Below, piece by piece: positions 6,305 through 13,738 of a DNA stretch of 14,170 bases. The DNA lies in NCBI GenBank assembly GCA_900557165.1, contig USRS01000069.1, forward strand, positions 1-14,170. The letters run 5' to 3'. The position numbers were made by a program, and so were the translations under genes. The stretch comes from an uncultured Clostridium sp. Its GTDB lineage: Bacteria > Bacillota > Clostridia > Peptostreptococcales > Peptostreptococcaceae. Numbering within the stretch: the first letter of the stretch is position 1; every line of letters begins with the position of its first letter. The notes under the pieces were generated by a model that worked only from the letters and a program-made list of their open reading frames with translations, was not told the origin of the DNA and did not search any database.

Positions 6305-6318
6305 ACATACTAAACTTT
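6305..6318 (+). repeat. Right copy of 14-bp direct repeat ACATACTAAACTTT
   Basis: Exact copy of 6088-6101, 217 bp away. Here the surrounding AGTTT-TACATACT-AAACT (6300-6316 region) makes a clear dyad. It falls in the transcribed leader, about 65 bp after the predicted start site. With the upstream copy it brackets the promoter, as operators used for repression by looping often do. Confidence 0.5.
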
Positions 6319-6397
6319 AAATTTACTAATAATAAAAACAAAAATCGACATAAAATAAAAAATTAATAATTTAATGCAGATAAAAGGAGGTGTGGCT

Positions 6398-6937
6398 ATG
6401 GATATCGGTGGGAAAATTAAACGTATGAGAATTGAAAAACAACTGACCCAGGAAGAACTGGCCAACAGATGTGAATTGTCAAAGGGATTTATATCTCAAT
6501 TGGAAAATAATTTAACCTCACCATCTATTGCAACCTTAATAGATATACTAGATATTTTAGGAACAAACTTAAAAGAGTTTTTCAATGAAATAAGCGATGA
6601 GAAAATCACCTTTACTAAGGATGATATGTTTGAGACAGAAGATGAAGATTTAAAATATAAATTAAAATGGCTAGTTCCCAATTCACAAAAAAATGATATG
6701 GAGCCAATCATAATAACTTTACAACCAGGTGGACAATATAAAGAAGATAAACCTCATGAAGGTGAAGAATTTGGATATGTCCTTGCAGGTTCAATTTTCC
6801 TTCACTTAGGTGATAAGAAAAATAAAGTAAGAAAGGGCGAAAGTTTTTACTTTAAACCAAGGGCTAATCACTATATTTCCAATCCAGGAAAAACAGAAGC
6901 AAGGGTGGTTTGGGTAAGTACACCACCAACATTTTAG
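6398..6937 (+). CDS. XRE-family regulator with C-terminal cupin domain, probable polyamine-responsive regulator
   Basis: A 179-residue two-domain regulator. Residues 5-62 form a Cro/C1-type helix-turn-helix (IKRMRIEKQLTQEELANR, LSKGFISQLENN, SPSIATL). A cupin-2 barrel covers about 105-172, with HEGEEFGYVLAGS and KGESFYFKPRANHYISNPG as its two conserved blocks. This is the layout of PuuR-like and many other small-molecule-sensing regulators. ATG 6398 is chosen because AAAAGGAGG (6382-6390) lies 7 bases upstream; an earlier ATG at 6374 precedes that site. It is the first gene of the operon, 35 bp before potA, so it probably senses polyamines and controls importer expression, including its own. 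Operator candidates are the repeats around 6088, 6243 and 6305. Repressor or activator mode is not shown by sequence. Confidence 0.88.
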   Translation: MDIGGKIKRMRIEKQLTQEELANRCELSKGFISQLENNLTSPSIATLIDILDILGTNLKEFFNEISDEKITFTKDDMFETEDEDLKYKLKWLVPNSQKNDMEPIIITLQPGGQYKEDKPHEGEEFGYVLAGSIFLHLGDKKNKVRKGESFYFKPRANHYISNPGKTEARVVWVSTPPTF

Positions 6938-6972
6938 TAAAGCAAATATAAGAATAAAAGAGGTGTTTACAT

Positions 6973-8025
6973 TTGAAACAAGAAAACATAATTGAATTAA
7001 GAAATATTTCAAAAACCTATGAAGATAACCAAGTTCTAAAGAGCTTAAGTTTAGATATAAGAAAAAATGAATTTTTAACTTTACTAGGACCAAGTGGATG
7101 TGGTAAAACTACAACTCTTAAAATCATAGCAGGATTTGAGTTTGCCGATGATGGTAAAGTATTATTCCAAGGTAAAGATATAAATGATATACCACCATAT
7201 GAAAGACCAGTAAATACAGTATTCCAAAAGTATGCACTGTTTCCTCATATGAATGTTTATGAAAATATAGCATTTGGATTAAAAATAAAGAAGATGGACA
7301 AAAAAACTATCGACGAAAAAGTTAAAAAAATGCTTAAACTTGTGGCATTACCAGGATTTGAAAAAAGAAATATAGACTCACTAAGTGGTGGGCAACAACA
7401 ACGTATTGCCATCGCTAGAGCTTTAGTTAATGAGCCAAAAGTTCTTTTACTAGATGAGCCTCTAGGAGCACTTGATTTAAAATTAAGACAAGAAATGCAA
7501 AGAGAACTTAAAAATATACAACAACAATTAGGAATTACATTTATATTTGTTACTCATGACCAAGAAGAAGCATTATCAATGTCAGATACTATAGTTGTTA
7601 TGAATAAAGGTAAAATACAACAAATGGGATCACCAGAAGATATATACAATGAGCCTAAAAATGCCTTTGTTGCCAGATTCATAGGTGAATCTAATATAAT
7701 AGATGGTGTTATGCATGAAGACTTATTAGTTGAGTTTTGTGGAAGAAACTTTGAATGTGTTGATAAAGGATTCAAAAAAGATGAACAAATACAAGTTGTC
7801 ATAAGACCAGAAGATATAAAAATGGTTGATAGGGAAAAAGGTATGTTAAAAGGTGAAGTTACTTCTTGTGTATTCAAGGGTGTTCACTATGAAATGACGG
7901 TAGAGTCTTGTGGATTAACTTGGTTACTTCACAATACAAAATCAGCAGAAGTTGGAAGTACCTTAGGAATGGATATATATCCAGAAGACATACATATCAT
8001 GAAAAAAACAGGGGATGATGAATAA
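6973..8025 (+). CDS. potA: Spermidine/putrescine ABC importer, ATP-binding protein
   Basis: The ATPase of the polyamine importer, 350 residues, working as a cytoplasmic dimer that drives uptake through PotB-PotC. Visible motifs: Walker [10 protein letters not shown] (39-47), Q-loop Q85 in [12 protein letters not shown], signature LSGGQQQR (137-144), Walker B VLLLDEP (157-163), D-loop GALD and switch histidine H195 (FVTHDQEEA). About 110 residues after the ATPase domain form the TOBE-type regulatory domain (VVIRPEDIK). The start codon is TTG at 6973, with AGAGGTG (6959-6965) 7 bases upstream and no closer ATG in frame. The stop codon overlaps or abuts potB. Assignment to Pot rather than another member of the spermidine/iron/molybdate group rests on the neighbouring potB, potC and potD. 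Confidence 0.94.
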   Translation: MKQENIIELRNISKTYEDNQVLKSLSLDIRKNEFLTLLGPSGCGKTTTLKIIAGFEFADDGKVLFQGKDINDIPPYERPVNTVFQKYALFPHMNVYENIAFGLKIKKMDKKTIDEKVKKMLKLVALPGFEKRNIDSLSGGQQQRIAIARALVNEPKVLLLDEPLGALDLKLRQEMQRELKNIQQQLGITFIFVTHDQEEALSMSDTIVVMNKGKIQQMGSPEDIYNEPKNAFVARFIGESNIIDGVMHEDLLVEFCGRNFECVDKGFKKDEQIQVVIRPEDIKMVDREKGMLKGEVTSCVFKGVHYEMTVESCGLTWLLHNTKSAEVGSTLGMDIYPEDIHIMKKTGDDE

Positions 8026-8026
8026 A

Positions 8027-8878
8027 ATGAGTAAGACTGATAATAAGTTAGGTTTAAAAATCACATCTCCATATATAATTTGGAGTGGATTATTTATAGT
8101 AATTCCTTTATTTCTAATTATATTTTTTGCATTTACAAAAAGTGATAATGGAACGTATAGCTTCACTTTAAACAACTTTAAAGAATTAATGCAACCAATG
8201 TATTTTAGAATATTTTATAGATCAATAAAATTAGCGCTAATGTCTACAATACTATGTTTATTAATTGGATATCCAGCAGCTTATATTATTGCAAAGAGTA
8301 AAGCTAGAAGACAAAGTGTTTTATTAATGCTTGTAATTATACCAATGTGGATGAACTTCTTACTTAGAACATATGCATGGTCTGCCATACTTGGAAGAAA
8401 TGGTGTATTAAATACCATACTTACAGCCATAGGACTTCCAGCAATGAATATATTATATACAGATTCTGCAGTTATGCTTGGTATGGTTTACAACTTTTTG
8501 CCATTTATGATAATACCAATTTATACAATACTTACAAAAATGGACCAAGATTTAATAAACGCAGCAAAAGACTTAGGTGCAAATAGCACACAAGTATTTA
8601 CAAAAGTAATATTCCCACTTAGTATGCCAGGAGTAGTATCAGGAATAACAATGGTATTTATGCCGGCAGTATCTACATTCGTAATTTCAAAATTACTAGG
8701 TGGAGGACAATTCATGTTAATTGGTAACTTAATTGAACAACAATTTATGTCAGTTGGTGACTGGCACTTTGGTTCAGCTATATCAATATTCATGATGATA
8801 GTTATATTAATTTCAATGGCACTAATGAATAAATTTAGTGATGATTCAGGCAAGGAAGGCGGTGGATTACTATTATAA
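8027..8878 (+). CDS. potB: Spermidine/putrescine ABC importer, permease
   Basis: One of two membrane channel subunits of the polyamine importer; 283 residues from ATG 8027, about six transmembrane helices. The coupling-helix EAA motif, which contacts PotA, reads NAAKDLGANSTQVFTKVIFP followed by LSMPGV. NFLLRTYAW and NGVLN in the middle are typical of PotB. Three in-frame ATGs (8015, 8018, 8027) are possible. I prefer 8027, one base after the potA stop, because the purine-rich AGGGGATGAT lies before it; 8015 and 8018 sit within that stretch. Its tail contains AAGGCGGTG (8856-8864), the evident ribosome binding site for potC, so translation of the two is probably coupled. Confidence 0.92.
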   Translation: MSKTDNKLGLKITSPYIIWSGLFIVIPLFLIIFFAFTKSDNGTYSFTLNNFKELMQPMYFRIFYRSIKLALMSTILCLLIGYPAAYIIAKSKARRQSVLLMLVIIPMWMNFLLRTYAWSAILGRNGVLNTILTAIGLPAMNILYTDSAVMLGMVYNFLPFMIIPIYTILTKMDQDLINAAKDLGANSTQVFTKVIFPLSMPGVVSGITMVFMPAVSTFVISKLLGGGQFMLIGNLIEQQFMSVGDWHFGSAISIFMMIVILISMALMNKFSDDSGKEGGGLLL

Positions 8879-9666
8879 AGGGTATAAAGAAATTCACATC
8901 GAATATATATTTAACTTTAGTGTATTTATTTTTATATGCACCAATAATATCTCTAGCAGTCTTTTCATTCAATGATTCAAAATCAATGGCCAAATGGAAT
9001 GGATTTTCGCTTAGATGGTATAAAAAGTTATTAGAAAATGACAGAATACTAGATGCACTTTACTACACAATAGTAATTGCCATAGTAGCTGCTGTAATAG
9101 CAACAATAATCGGAACAATTACAGCAATAGGTATTCACAAAATGAGAAATGGTAAAGTAAGAGGACTACTTTTAAATATAAACTATTTACCAGTTTTAAA
9201 CCCTGATATAGTAACAGGGGTGGCATTAATGTCACTTTATGTTTTTATAAAATTAGAATTTGGATTTACAACAATGTTATTATCACATATAGTTTTTGAT
9301 ATACCATATGTAATTTTATCTGTACTTCCAAAATTAAAACAATTACCAGCAAATATAGAAGATGCAGCCATGGACTTAGGTGCTACACCTTGGTATGCAC
9401 TTAGAAAAGTTGTTTTACCACAAATAAAACCAGGTATAGTTTCTGGTATGCTTATAGCATTTACCATGTCTATAGATGATTTCGTAATAAGTTTCTTTAC
9501 AACAGGAAATGGTGTAAGTAACTTAGCAATAGAAATTTATTCTATGACAAGAAGAGGTTTAACTCCAGAGATAAATGCTCTATCAACTTTAATGTTTGCA
9601 TCTGTTTTAATATTATTGCTTTTATCAAATTTAACAGCAAACAAAAAATCTGCTCAAAAGTCATAA
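8875..9666 (+). CDS. potC: Spermidine/putrescine ABC importer, second permease, with non-standard start codon
   Basis: The second channel subunit, paired with PotB; about six helices and an EAA loop reading DAAMDLGATPWYALRKVVLP then QIKPGI. PotC proteins begin with a short basic segment and then a helix ending in FLYAPI. In frame, KGIKKFTSNIYLTLVYLFLYAPI begins right after ATA at 8875, shown here as the two motifs KGIKKF and FLYAPI. There is no ATG, GTG or TTG in frame between the ribosome binding site AAGGCGGTG (8856-8864) and GTG 8920. The ATA at 8875-8877 overlaps the potB stop as ATAA, where related operons commonly have ATGA. Starting at GTG 8920 gives 248 residues, lacks a ribosome binding site and cuts into the first helix. 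Initiation at ATA 8875 or ATT 8872, or a sequence error, is more likely. Confidence 0.85.
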   Translation: MKGIKKFTSNIYLTLVYLFLYAPIISLAVFSFNDSKSMAKWNGFSLRWYKKLLENDRILDALYYTIVIAIVAAVIATIIGTITAIGIHKMRNGKVRGLLLNINYLPVLNPDIVTGVALMSLYVFIKLEFGFTTMLLSHIVFDIPYVILSVLPKLKQLPANIEDAAMDLGATPWYALRKVVLPQIKPGIVSGMLIAFTMSIDDFVISFFTTGNGVSNLAIEIYSMTRRGLTPEINALSTLMFASVLILLLLSNLTANKKSAQKS

Positions 9667-9684
9667 TAAAAGGGAGGACATCAA

Positions 9685-10740
9685 ATGAAACTTAACAAAA
9701 TAATTTCACTAGCTTTAACAGTTGTTATGTCATCCACTTTATTAGTTGGTTGTGGTCAGTCAAAAAAATCTGCTCAAGTTTTAAATATTTACAATGTGGG
9801 GGATTATATTGACGAAGATTTAATAACTAAGTTTGAAGAAGAAACAGGTATAGATGTAGTCTATGAGACTTATGATACAAATGAAGCAATGTATCAAAAA
9901 CTTAAAAGCGGAAGTACTAAATATGATTTAATTTTCCCATCTGATTATATGGTGGAAAAATTAATTTCTGAGGATTTAGTATCTCCTATAGATTATTCAA
10001 AAATACCAAATTATAAATATATAATGAAAGACTTTAGAAATCCTGCTTATGATCCAGGAAATAAATATTCTGTGCCATATATGTGGGGTACATTTGGGAT
10101 ATTATATAACAAAACTATGGTGGATGAAAAAGATGTAGATAGTTGGGATGTACTTTGGAATAAGAAGTATGCTGGAAATATTCAGATGTTAGATTCTGTT
10201 AGAGATACAATGGGAATATCTTTAATAAGATTAGGTTATTCAATAAATACTCAAAAGACTTCTGAGATAGAAGAAGCTAAAAATGAGCTTATAAAACAAC
10301 TTCCATTAGTTCAGGCTTATGTCAATGACGATGGAAAAGATAGATTAGTTGTGGGAGATGCAGCTATGGGTATCGTATATAATGGTGATGCCTTAGTATT
10401 AATGGATGAAAATCCTGACCTTGCTTATTCTGTTCCTAAAGAAGGAACAAATAGATGGGTTGATGCTATGTGTATTCCTAAGATTGCTGAAAATAAAGAT
10501 TATGCACAGATGTTTATAAACTTTATGTTAGACCCAGATAATGCTCTTCAAAATGTGGAATATATAGAATATTCAACACCTAATCAGGCGGCATTTGATA
10601 TGTTAGATGATGAAACTAAAAATGATCCAACTGCTTATCCAGACCAAGAAGTGTTGGATAAGTCGGATGTGTTCTTAAATTTACCACCTAAGGTGCTTAA
10701 AATTTATGAAGATGCTTGGACTGAAATAAAATCACAATAA
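9685..10740 (+). CDS. potD: Spermidine/putrescine-binding lipoprotein
   Basis: The extracellular substrate-binding subunit, 351 residues, tethered to the outer face of the membrane. A lipoprotein signal peptide is clear: basic MKLNK, a hydrophobic stretch and the lipobox LVGC with lipidated Cys23. The mature part aligns along its length with E. coli PotD as I remember it: YDTNEAMYQKLKSG, YDLIFPSDYMV, SVPYMWGTFGI, YNGDALV, PKEGTNRWVDAM. Polyamine contacts appear conserved as D170, W258 and D260; the E171 equivalent is D174, the W229 equivalent is Y232, and the W34 equivalent is V38. AGGGAGG (9671-9677) is 7 bases before the start, 18 bp after potC. It is the last gene of the operon. The aromatic changes leave preference for spermidine or putrescine open. 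Confidence 0.94.
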   Translation: MKLNKIISLALTVVMSSTLLVGCGQSKKSAQVLNIYNVGDYIDEDLITKFEEETGIDVVYETYDTNEAMYQKLKSGSTKYDLIFPSDYMVEKLISEDLVSPIDYSKIPNYKYIMKDFRNPAYDPGNKYSVPYMWGTFGILYNKTMVDEKDVDSWDVLWNKKYAGNIQMLDSVRDTMGISLIRLGYSINTQKTSEIEEAKNELIKQLPLVQAYVNDDGKDRLVVGDAAMGIVYNGDALVLMDENPDLAYSVPKEGTNRWVDAMCIPKIAENKDYAQMFINFMLDPDNALQNVEYIEYSTPNQAAFDMLDDETKNDPTAYPDQEVLDKSDVFLNLPPKVLKIYEDAWTEIKSQ

Positions 10741-10746
10741 TATTTA

Positions 10747-10788
10747 TGCCCCAAGATAGCTAAGACTAGTTATCTTGGGGCATTTTTT
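10747..10788 (+). terminator. Strong terminator of the pot operon
   Basis: TGCCCCAAGATA (10747-10758) pairs with TATCTTGGGGCA (10771-10782). Four more pairs inside, one G-U, leave the tetraloop AGAC, so the stem is about 16 bp. A run of T residues follows at 10783-10788. There is no comparable T tract for the opposite strand. Confidence 0.92.
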
Positions 10789-11488
10789 AATTATTATTTA
10801 CAGCATCTAATATGTTTTTGTAAAAAGTTTCTTGTTTGTCAGATCTAATGTGTAAGCCATCTTTTGTATATTTTAAATAACCATCTTCAGTTATTAAATT
10901 CTTAGTAGCATCAATAAAAATTACATTAGAATATTTTCTACAGTAACTTTCAATTTCCTTGTTGTGAGCTTTAATAGCATTATTAAAATCATCTGGGTCT
11001 GCACTAGTGAAGTTTTTGCCTACAGGAAAGACTTTTTCAATGTAAATAGTTTTTTTAGGGTATTTCTTTACCAAGTCATCTATAAGTTCTTTCTTATTAG
11101 GTAAATTATCATTGTAAGTAACTCCGTTTACCCCTATTAATAAAACAACTCCATTAATTTTATCATCATCAGGAAGGACATGAAAATTTTCATTCCAATA
11201 ACCAGGTTGCACACCTATTTGCCCTAAAACAATAGCAGAAGGGTTCTTTTTTTCTATTGTTTCTTGAAGTAAAACAGTATAAGAATCGCCTAAAAATAAA
11301 TAACCATCTAAGTTTGCTTTTTTCTTTGCTTTCTTTGAAGAATTAACTTCTGTAGTATGCTTTGTAGATATATTATTATTTGAGCCATTAATACTAAGTA
11401 TTATATCGGTAGAATTAAAAATTAATATACCTACCATGACAAAAATAATAGAAAGCGTTGTTAAAAGTCTCAAGTTACTATTTCTCAT
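10787..11488 (-). CDS. Membrane-anchored SGNH/GDSL hydrolase
   Basis: A 233-residue protein of the SGNH hydrolase superfamily, which includes esterases and acyl- or acetyl-hydrolases acting outside the cytoplasm. One N-terminal hydrophobic segment (about 8-33) acts as an anchor or uncleaved signal and is followed by a lysine-rich linker (49-58). The catalytic serine lies in FLGDSY (Ser69). LLIGVNGV (117-123) supplies the Asn of block III, and KDGLHI holds the Asp210-His213 pair of block V. Gly of block II is probably in LGQIGV. AAAGGA 6 bases upstream supports ATG 11488; the ATG at 11503 overlaps that site. It is convergent with the pot operon and divergent from the hydrogenase gene. Its substrate, perhaps a cell-wall or exopolysaccharide acyl group, is unknown. 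Confidence 0.85.
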   Translation of the reverse strand: MRNSNLRLLTTLSIIFVMVGILIFNSTDIILSINGSNNNISTKHTTEVNSSKKAKKKANLDGYLFLGDSYTVLLQETIEKKNPSAIVLGQIGVQPGYWNENFHVLPDDDKINGVVLLIGVNGVTYNDNLPNKKELIDDLVKKYPKKTIYIEKVFPVGKNFTSADPDDFNNAIKAHNKEIESYCRKYSNVIFIDATKNLITEDGYLKYTKDGLHIRSDKQETFYKNILDAVNNN

Positions 11489-11519
11489 AATATATCCTTT
11501 CATATTTGACTTTAAATAT

Positions 11520-11547
11520 ATTGTATAAGATTTTTTTTATAAATCAA
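11520..11547 (-). promoter_or_regulatory. Candidate promoter of the SGNH hydrolase gene
   Basis: On the minus strand TTGATT (11547-11542) and TACAAT (11525-11520) are 16 bp apart. Transcription would begin about 25 bases before the start codon. The surrounding DNA is very AT-rich, so this is only a moderate call. Confidence 0.45.
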
Positions 11548-11635
11548 TAATAAAAAACAACAATTAAGCAAAAATAATAAATAGCATGAAAATTTAATAA
11601 TAGTTATATAAGTCAGACATAAAGGAGTGAAAAAG

Positions 11636-13576
11636 ATGACAAATACGAAGCCAACTATGTTACATAGTGATAGAGGCTCAGTTTTTTCTGTTTTCAGTGA
11701 AGAAGAGTTAAAAAATATGACTAATAATTCAAAAAGGAAAGTTGCCATATGTGGAAGGATAAATAATAGTGGAATAGTTGAAGTGCCAGAAGGTGCGACT
11801 CTTGCAGAAATTATAGAATTGGCAGGAGGAATATTAGATAAAAAAGATTTTAAAGGAGCACATGTGGGAGTTCCGCCCTATGGTAGATTTTTATCTAAAG
11901 AAGAATTAAATAAAGAGCTAGACTTTGATTTGTTTGATAATTATATTAGGGCAATTAATGTTTTATCAGAAGAAGATTGTATAGTTCAGTATGCTAAGTT
12001 TTATACAGATTCAGTAATTGGTTTAATGCAAAATGAAGGAAGTCTAAAAGATTATGCTAAAGTACAAGAACCCTTAGAAAGAATTTGGCGAATACTTGAT
12101 AGAATAAGCAAAGGCAAATCAAATATGAGAGACCTTTACTTACTTAGAACTTTGGCAGAACAAGTAAAAGAAGAGTTAAACCAAAAACATAACATAATGG
12201 AAGAAATTCTTGAAAATTTCTATGATGAAATCAAGGAGCATATTGAAGATGACAGATGCTACACTATGCAATGTAACAATCTAATTAAACTTACCATAAC
12301 AGAAAAATGTATAGGATGTGGAATTTGCCAAAGAGTTTGTCCAGTGGACTGTATAGCAGGAGAAAAAAAAGAACAACGTAATATAGATTACAACAGATGT
12401 ACTCATTGTGGAAGATGCTTATCTGCTTGTCCAGTAGATGCCATAACAGCAGGAGACAATAGTTTAAAATTTATAAGAGACTTATCAACTCCTCATAAAC
12501 TAGTTATTACTCAAATGGCACCGGCAATTAGGGTAACTATAGGAGAAGCATTTGGTTTTGAAGCAGGAGATAATGTGGAAGGAAAGTTGGCAGCAGGTCT
12601 TAGAAAGTTGGGAGTAGATTATGTATTTGATACAACTTGGGCAGCAGATTTAACAATAATGGAAGAAGCTGCTGAATTACAAGATAGACTGGAAAGATAT
12701 TTTGCAGGAGATAAAGATGTAAAACTACCAATGTTAACATCATGTTGTCCAGCATGGGTTAAATTTATAGAACAAAATTATGGTGACATGTTAGATGTGC
12801 CATCCACTGCCAAATCACCTATGCAGATGTTTGCCACTGTGGCTAAAGATATTTGGGCTAAGGAAAAAGGATTAAAAAGAGATGAAGTGACTTCTGTTGC
12901 CATAATGCCTTGTATTGCCAAGAAATACGAAGCATCTAGACCAGAATTTTCTCGTGGTCTTAATTATGATGTGGATTATGTTATAACAACTAGAGAATTA
13001 ATTAAAATATTCCAAGACTCAGGCATTGATTTAAAAACAATAGAAGGGGAAGAAATAGACCAAGTCATGGGAGAATATACAGGTGGAGGAATTATATTTG
13101 GTAGAACAGGTGGAGTTATAGAAGCTGCACTTAGAACTGCCCTAGAAAATATGACAGGCGAAAAAATTGAAAATGTGGAATTCCACAGTCTTAGAGGTTT
13201 TGATGGATTTAGGGCTTGTGATGTGGAAGTTGGAGATATAAAACTTAGAATAGGGGTGGCTCATGGTCTAGAAGAAGCCGGCAAGATGCTTGACAAAATA
13301 AGAGATGGAGAAGAATTTTTCCATGCAATAGAAATTATGGCTTGTCCTGGTGGATGTGTCGGCGGCGGTGGCCAACCTAAAGTCAGAAAAAATAAAGATG
13401 CAATTTTACAAAAACGTGGAGAAGGTTTAAATAATATAGATAGAAAGCAAAATATGAGAGTTTCCAAGGAAAATCCGGAAGTTCAAGAAATTTATGATAA
13501 ATATTTAGATTATCCTCTAAGTCATAAAGCCCATGAATTACTTCATACTAGATATTTTGTAAAGAGAAAAAAATAA
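11636..13576 (+). CDS. [FeFe] hydrogenase with SLBB/NuoF-like N-terminal module
   Basis: A 646-residue monomer-like [FeFe] hydrogenase; these cytoplasmic enzymes interconvert protons plus reduced ferredoxin and H2. Residues 34-100 resemble the SLBB domain and 112-205 the C-terminal iron-sulfur helical domain of NuoF/HydB, but without its SCGxCxxCR cysteines. Cys208 and Cys213 match the CPAGVC-like element; two [4Fe-4S] ferredoxin motifs follow (Cys225, 228, 231, 235 and Cys255, 258, 261, 265, with Cys239 ending the first). The H-cluster domain is complete: TSCCPAW (369-374; Cys370 proton relay, Cys371 ligand), MPCIAKKYE (Cys426) and MACPGGCVGGGGQP (Cys570, Cys574). A small-subunit-like tail ends the protein. 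ATG 11636 lies 8 bases after AAAGGAG (11621-11627); GTG 11627 overlaps that site. No maturation genes or HydB/HydC partners are in the window. Confidence 0.95.
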   Translation: MTNTKPTMLHSDRGSVFSVFSEEELKNMTNNSKRKVAICGRINNSGIVEVPEGATLAEIIELAGGILDKKDFKGAHVGVPPYGRFLSKEELNKELDFDLFDNYIRAINVLSEEDCIVQYAKFYTDSVIGLMQNEGSLKDYAKVQEPLERIWRILDRISKGKSNMRDLYLLRTLAEQVKEELNQKHNIMEEILENFYDEIKEHIEDDRCYTMQCNNLIKLTITEKCIGCGICQRVCPVDCIAGEKKEQRNIDYNRCTHCGRCLSACPVDAITAGDNSLKFIRDLSTPHKLVITQMAPAIRVTIGEAFGFEAGDNVEGKLAAGLRKLGVDYVFDTTWAADLTIMEEAAELQDRLERYFAGDKDVKLPMLTSCCPAWVKFIEQNYGDMLDVPSTAKSPMQMFATVAKDIWAKEKGLKRDEVTSVAIMPCIAKKYEASRPEFSRGLNYDVDYVITTRELIKIFQDSGIDLKTIEGEEIDQVMGEYTGGGIIFGRTGGVIEAALRTALENMTGEKIENVEFHSLRGFDGFRACDVEVGDIKLRIGVAHGLEEAGKMLDKIRDGEEFFHAIEIMACPGGCVGGGGQPKVRKNKDAILQKRGEGLNNIDRKQNMRVSKENPEVQEIYDKYLDYPLSHKAHELLHTRYFVKRKK

Positions 13577-13588
13577 AGTATTACGAAC

Positions 13589-13620
13589 AAAAAGCTTGTA
13601 GATTTCTATGAGCTTTTTTT
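13589..13620 (+). terminator. Terminator of the hydrogenase gene
   Basis: AAAAAGCTTGTAGA (13589-13602) pairs with TCTATGAGCTTTTT (13605-13618), including two G-U pairs, with a 2-base apex that would open to a larger loop. A T tract runs to 13620. Confidence 0.85.
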
Positions 13621-13661
13621 AGGTGGGAAAAGTAAAATATAAATATATTTCTCAAAAAATG

Positions 13662-13729
13662 TTTACACAAAAAATACTGGGGTATATTTCTAATATAAAC
13701 AAAGTGTACACAAAATACACATTAAGGAG
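13662..13729 (+). promoter_or_regulatory. Control region upstream of the right-edge reading frame
   Basis: TTTACA (13662-13667) and TATATT (13683-13688) are possible -35 and -10 boxes but only 15 bp apart. Between them lies the short dyad ATAC-TGGG-GTAT. A similar element, TACACAAAA(AA)TAC, occurs at 13664-13677 and 13707-13718, and GTGTACAC (13704-13711) is an 8-bp palindrome. AAGGAG (13724-13729) is the ribosome binding site for ATG 13739. A regulated promoter is likely; the regulator is not identifiable. Confidence 0.4.
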
Positions 13730-13738
13730 ATAGCAATT

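Noticed and set aside
6305..6318. Repeats near the pot promoter as a CRISPR array
   Set aside because: Only two copies, 217 bp apart, 14 bp long, with no regular spacers or cas genes.
11512..11748. Minus-strand frame of 78 codons between the SGNH hydrolase and hydrogenase
   Set aside because: It overlaps the hydrogenase start on the opposite strand and is a hydrophobic, low-complexity translation of AT-rich DNA; no ribosome binding site or family features.
13261..13467. Minus-strand frame within the hydrogenase C-terminus
   Set aside because: Antisense to the MACPGGC H-cluster motif and the C-terminal tail; no independent support.
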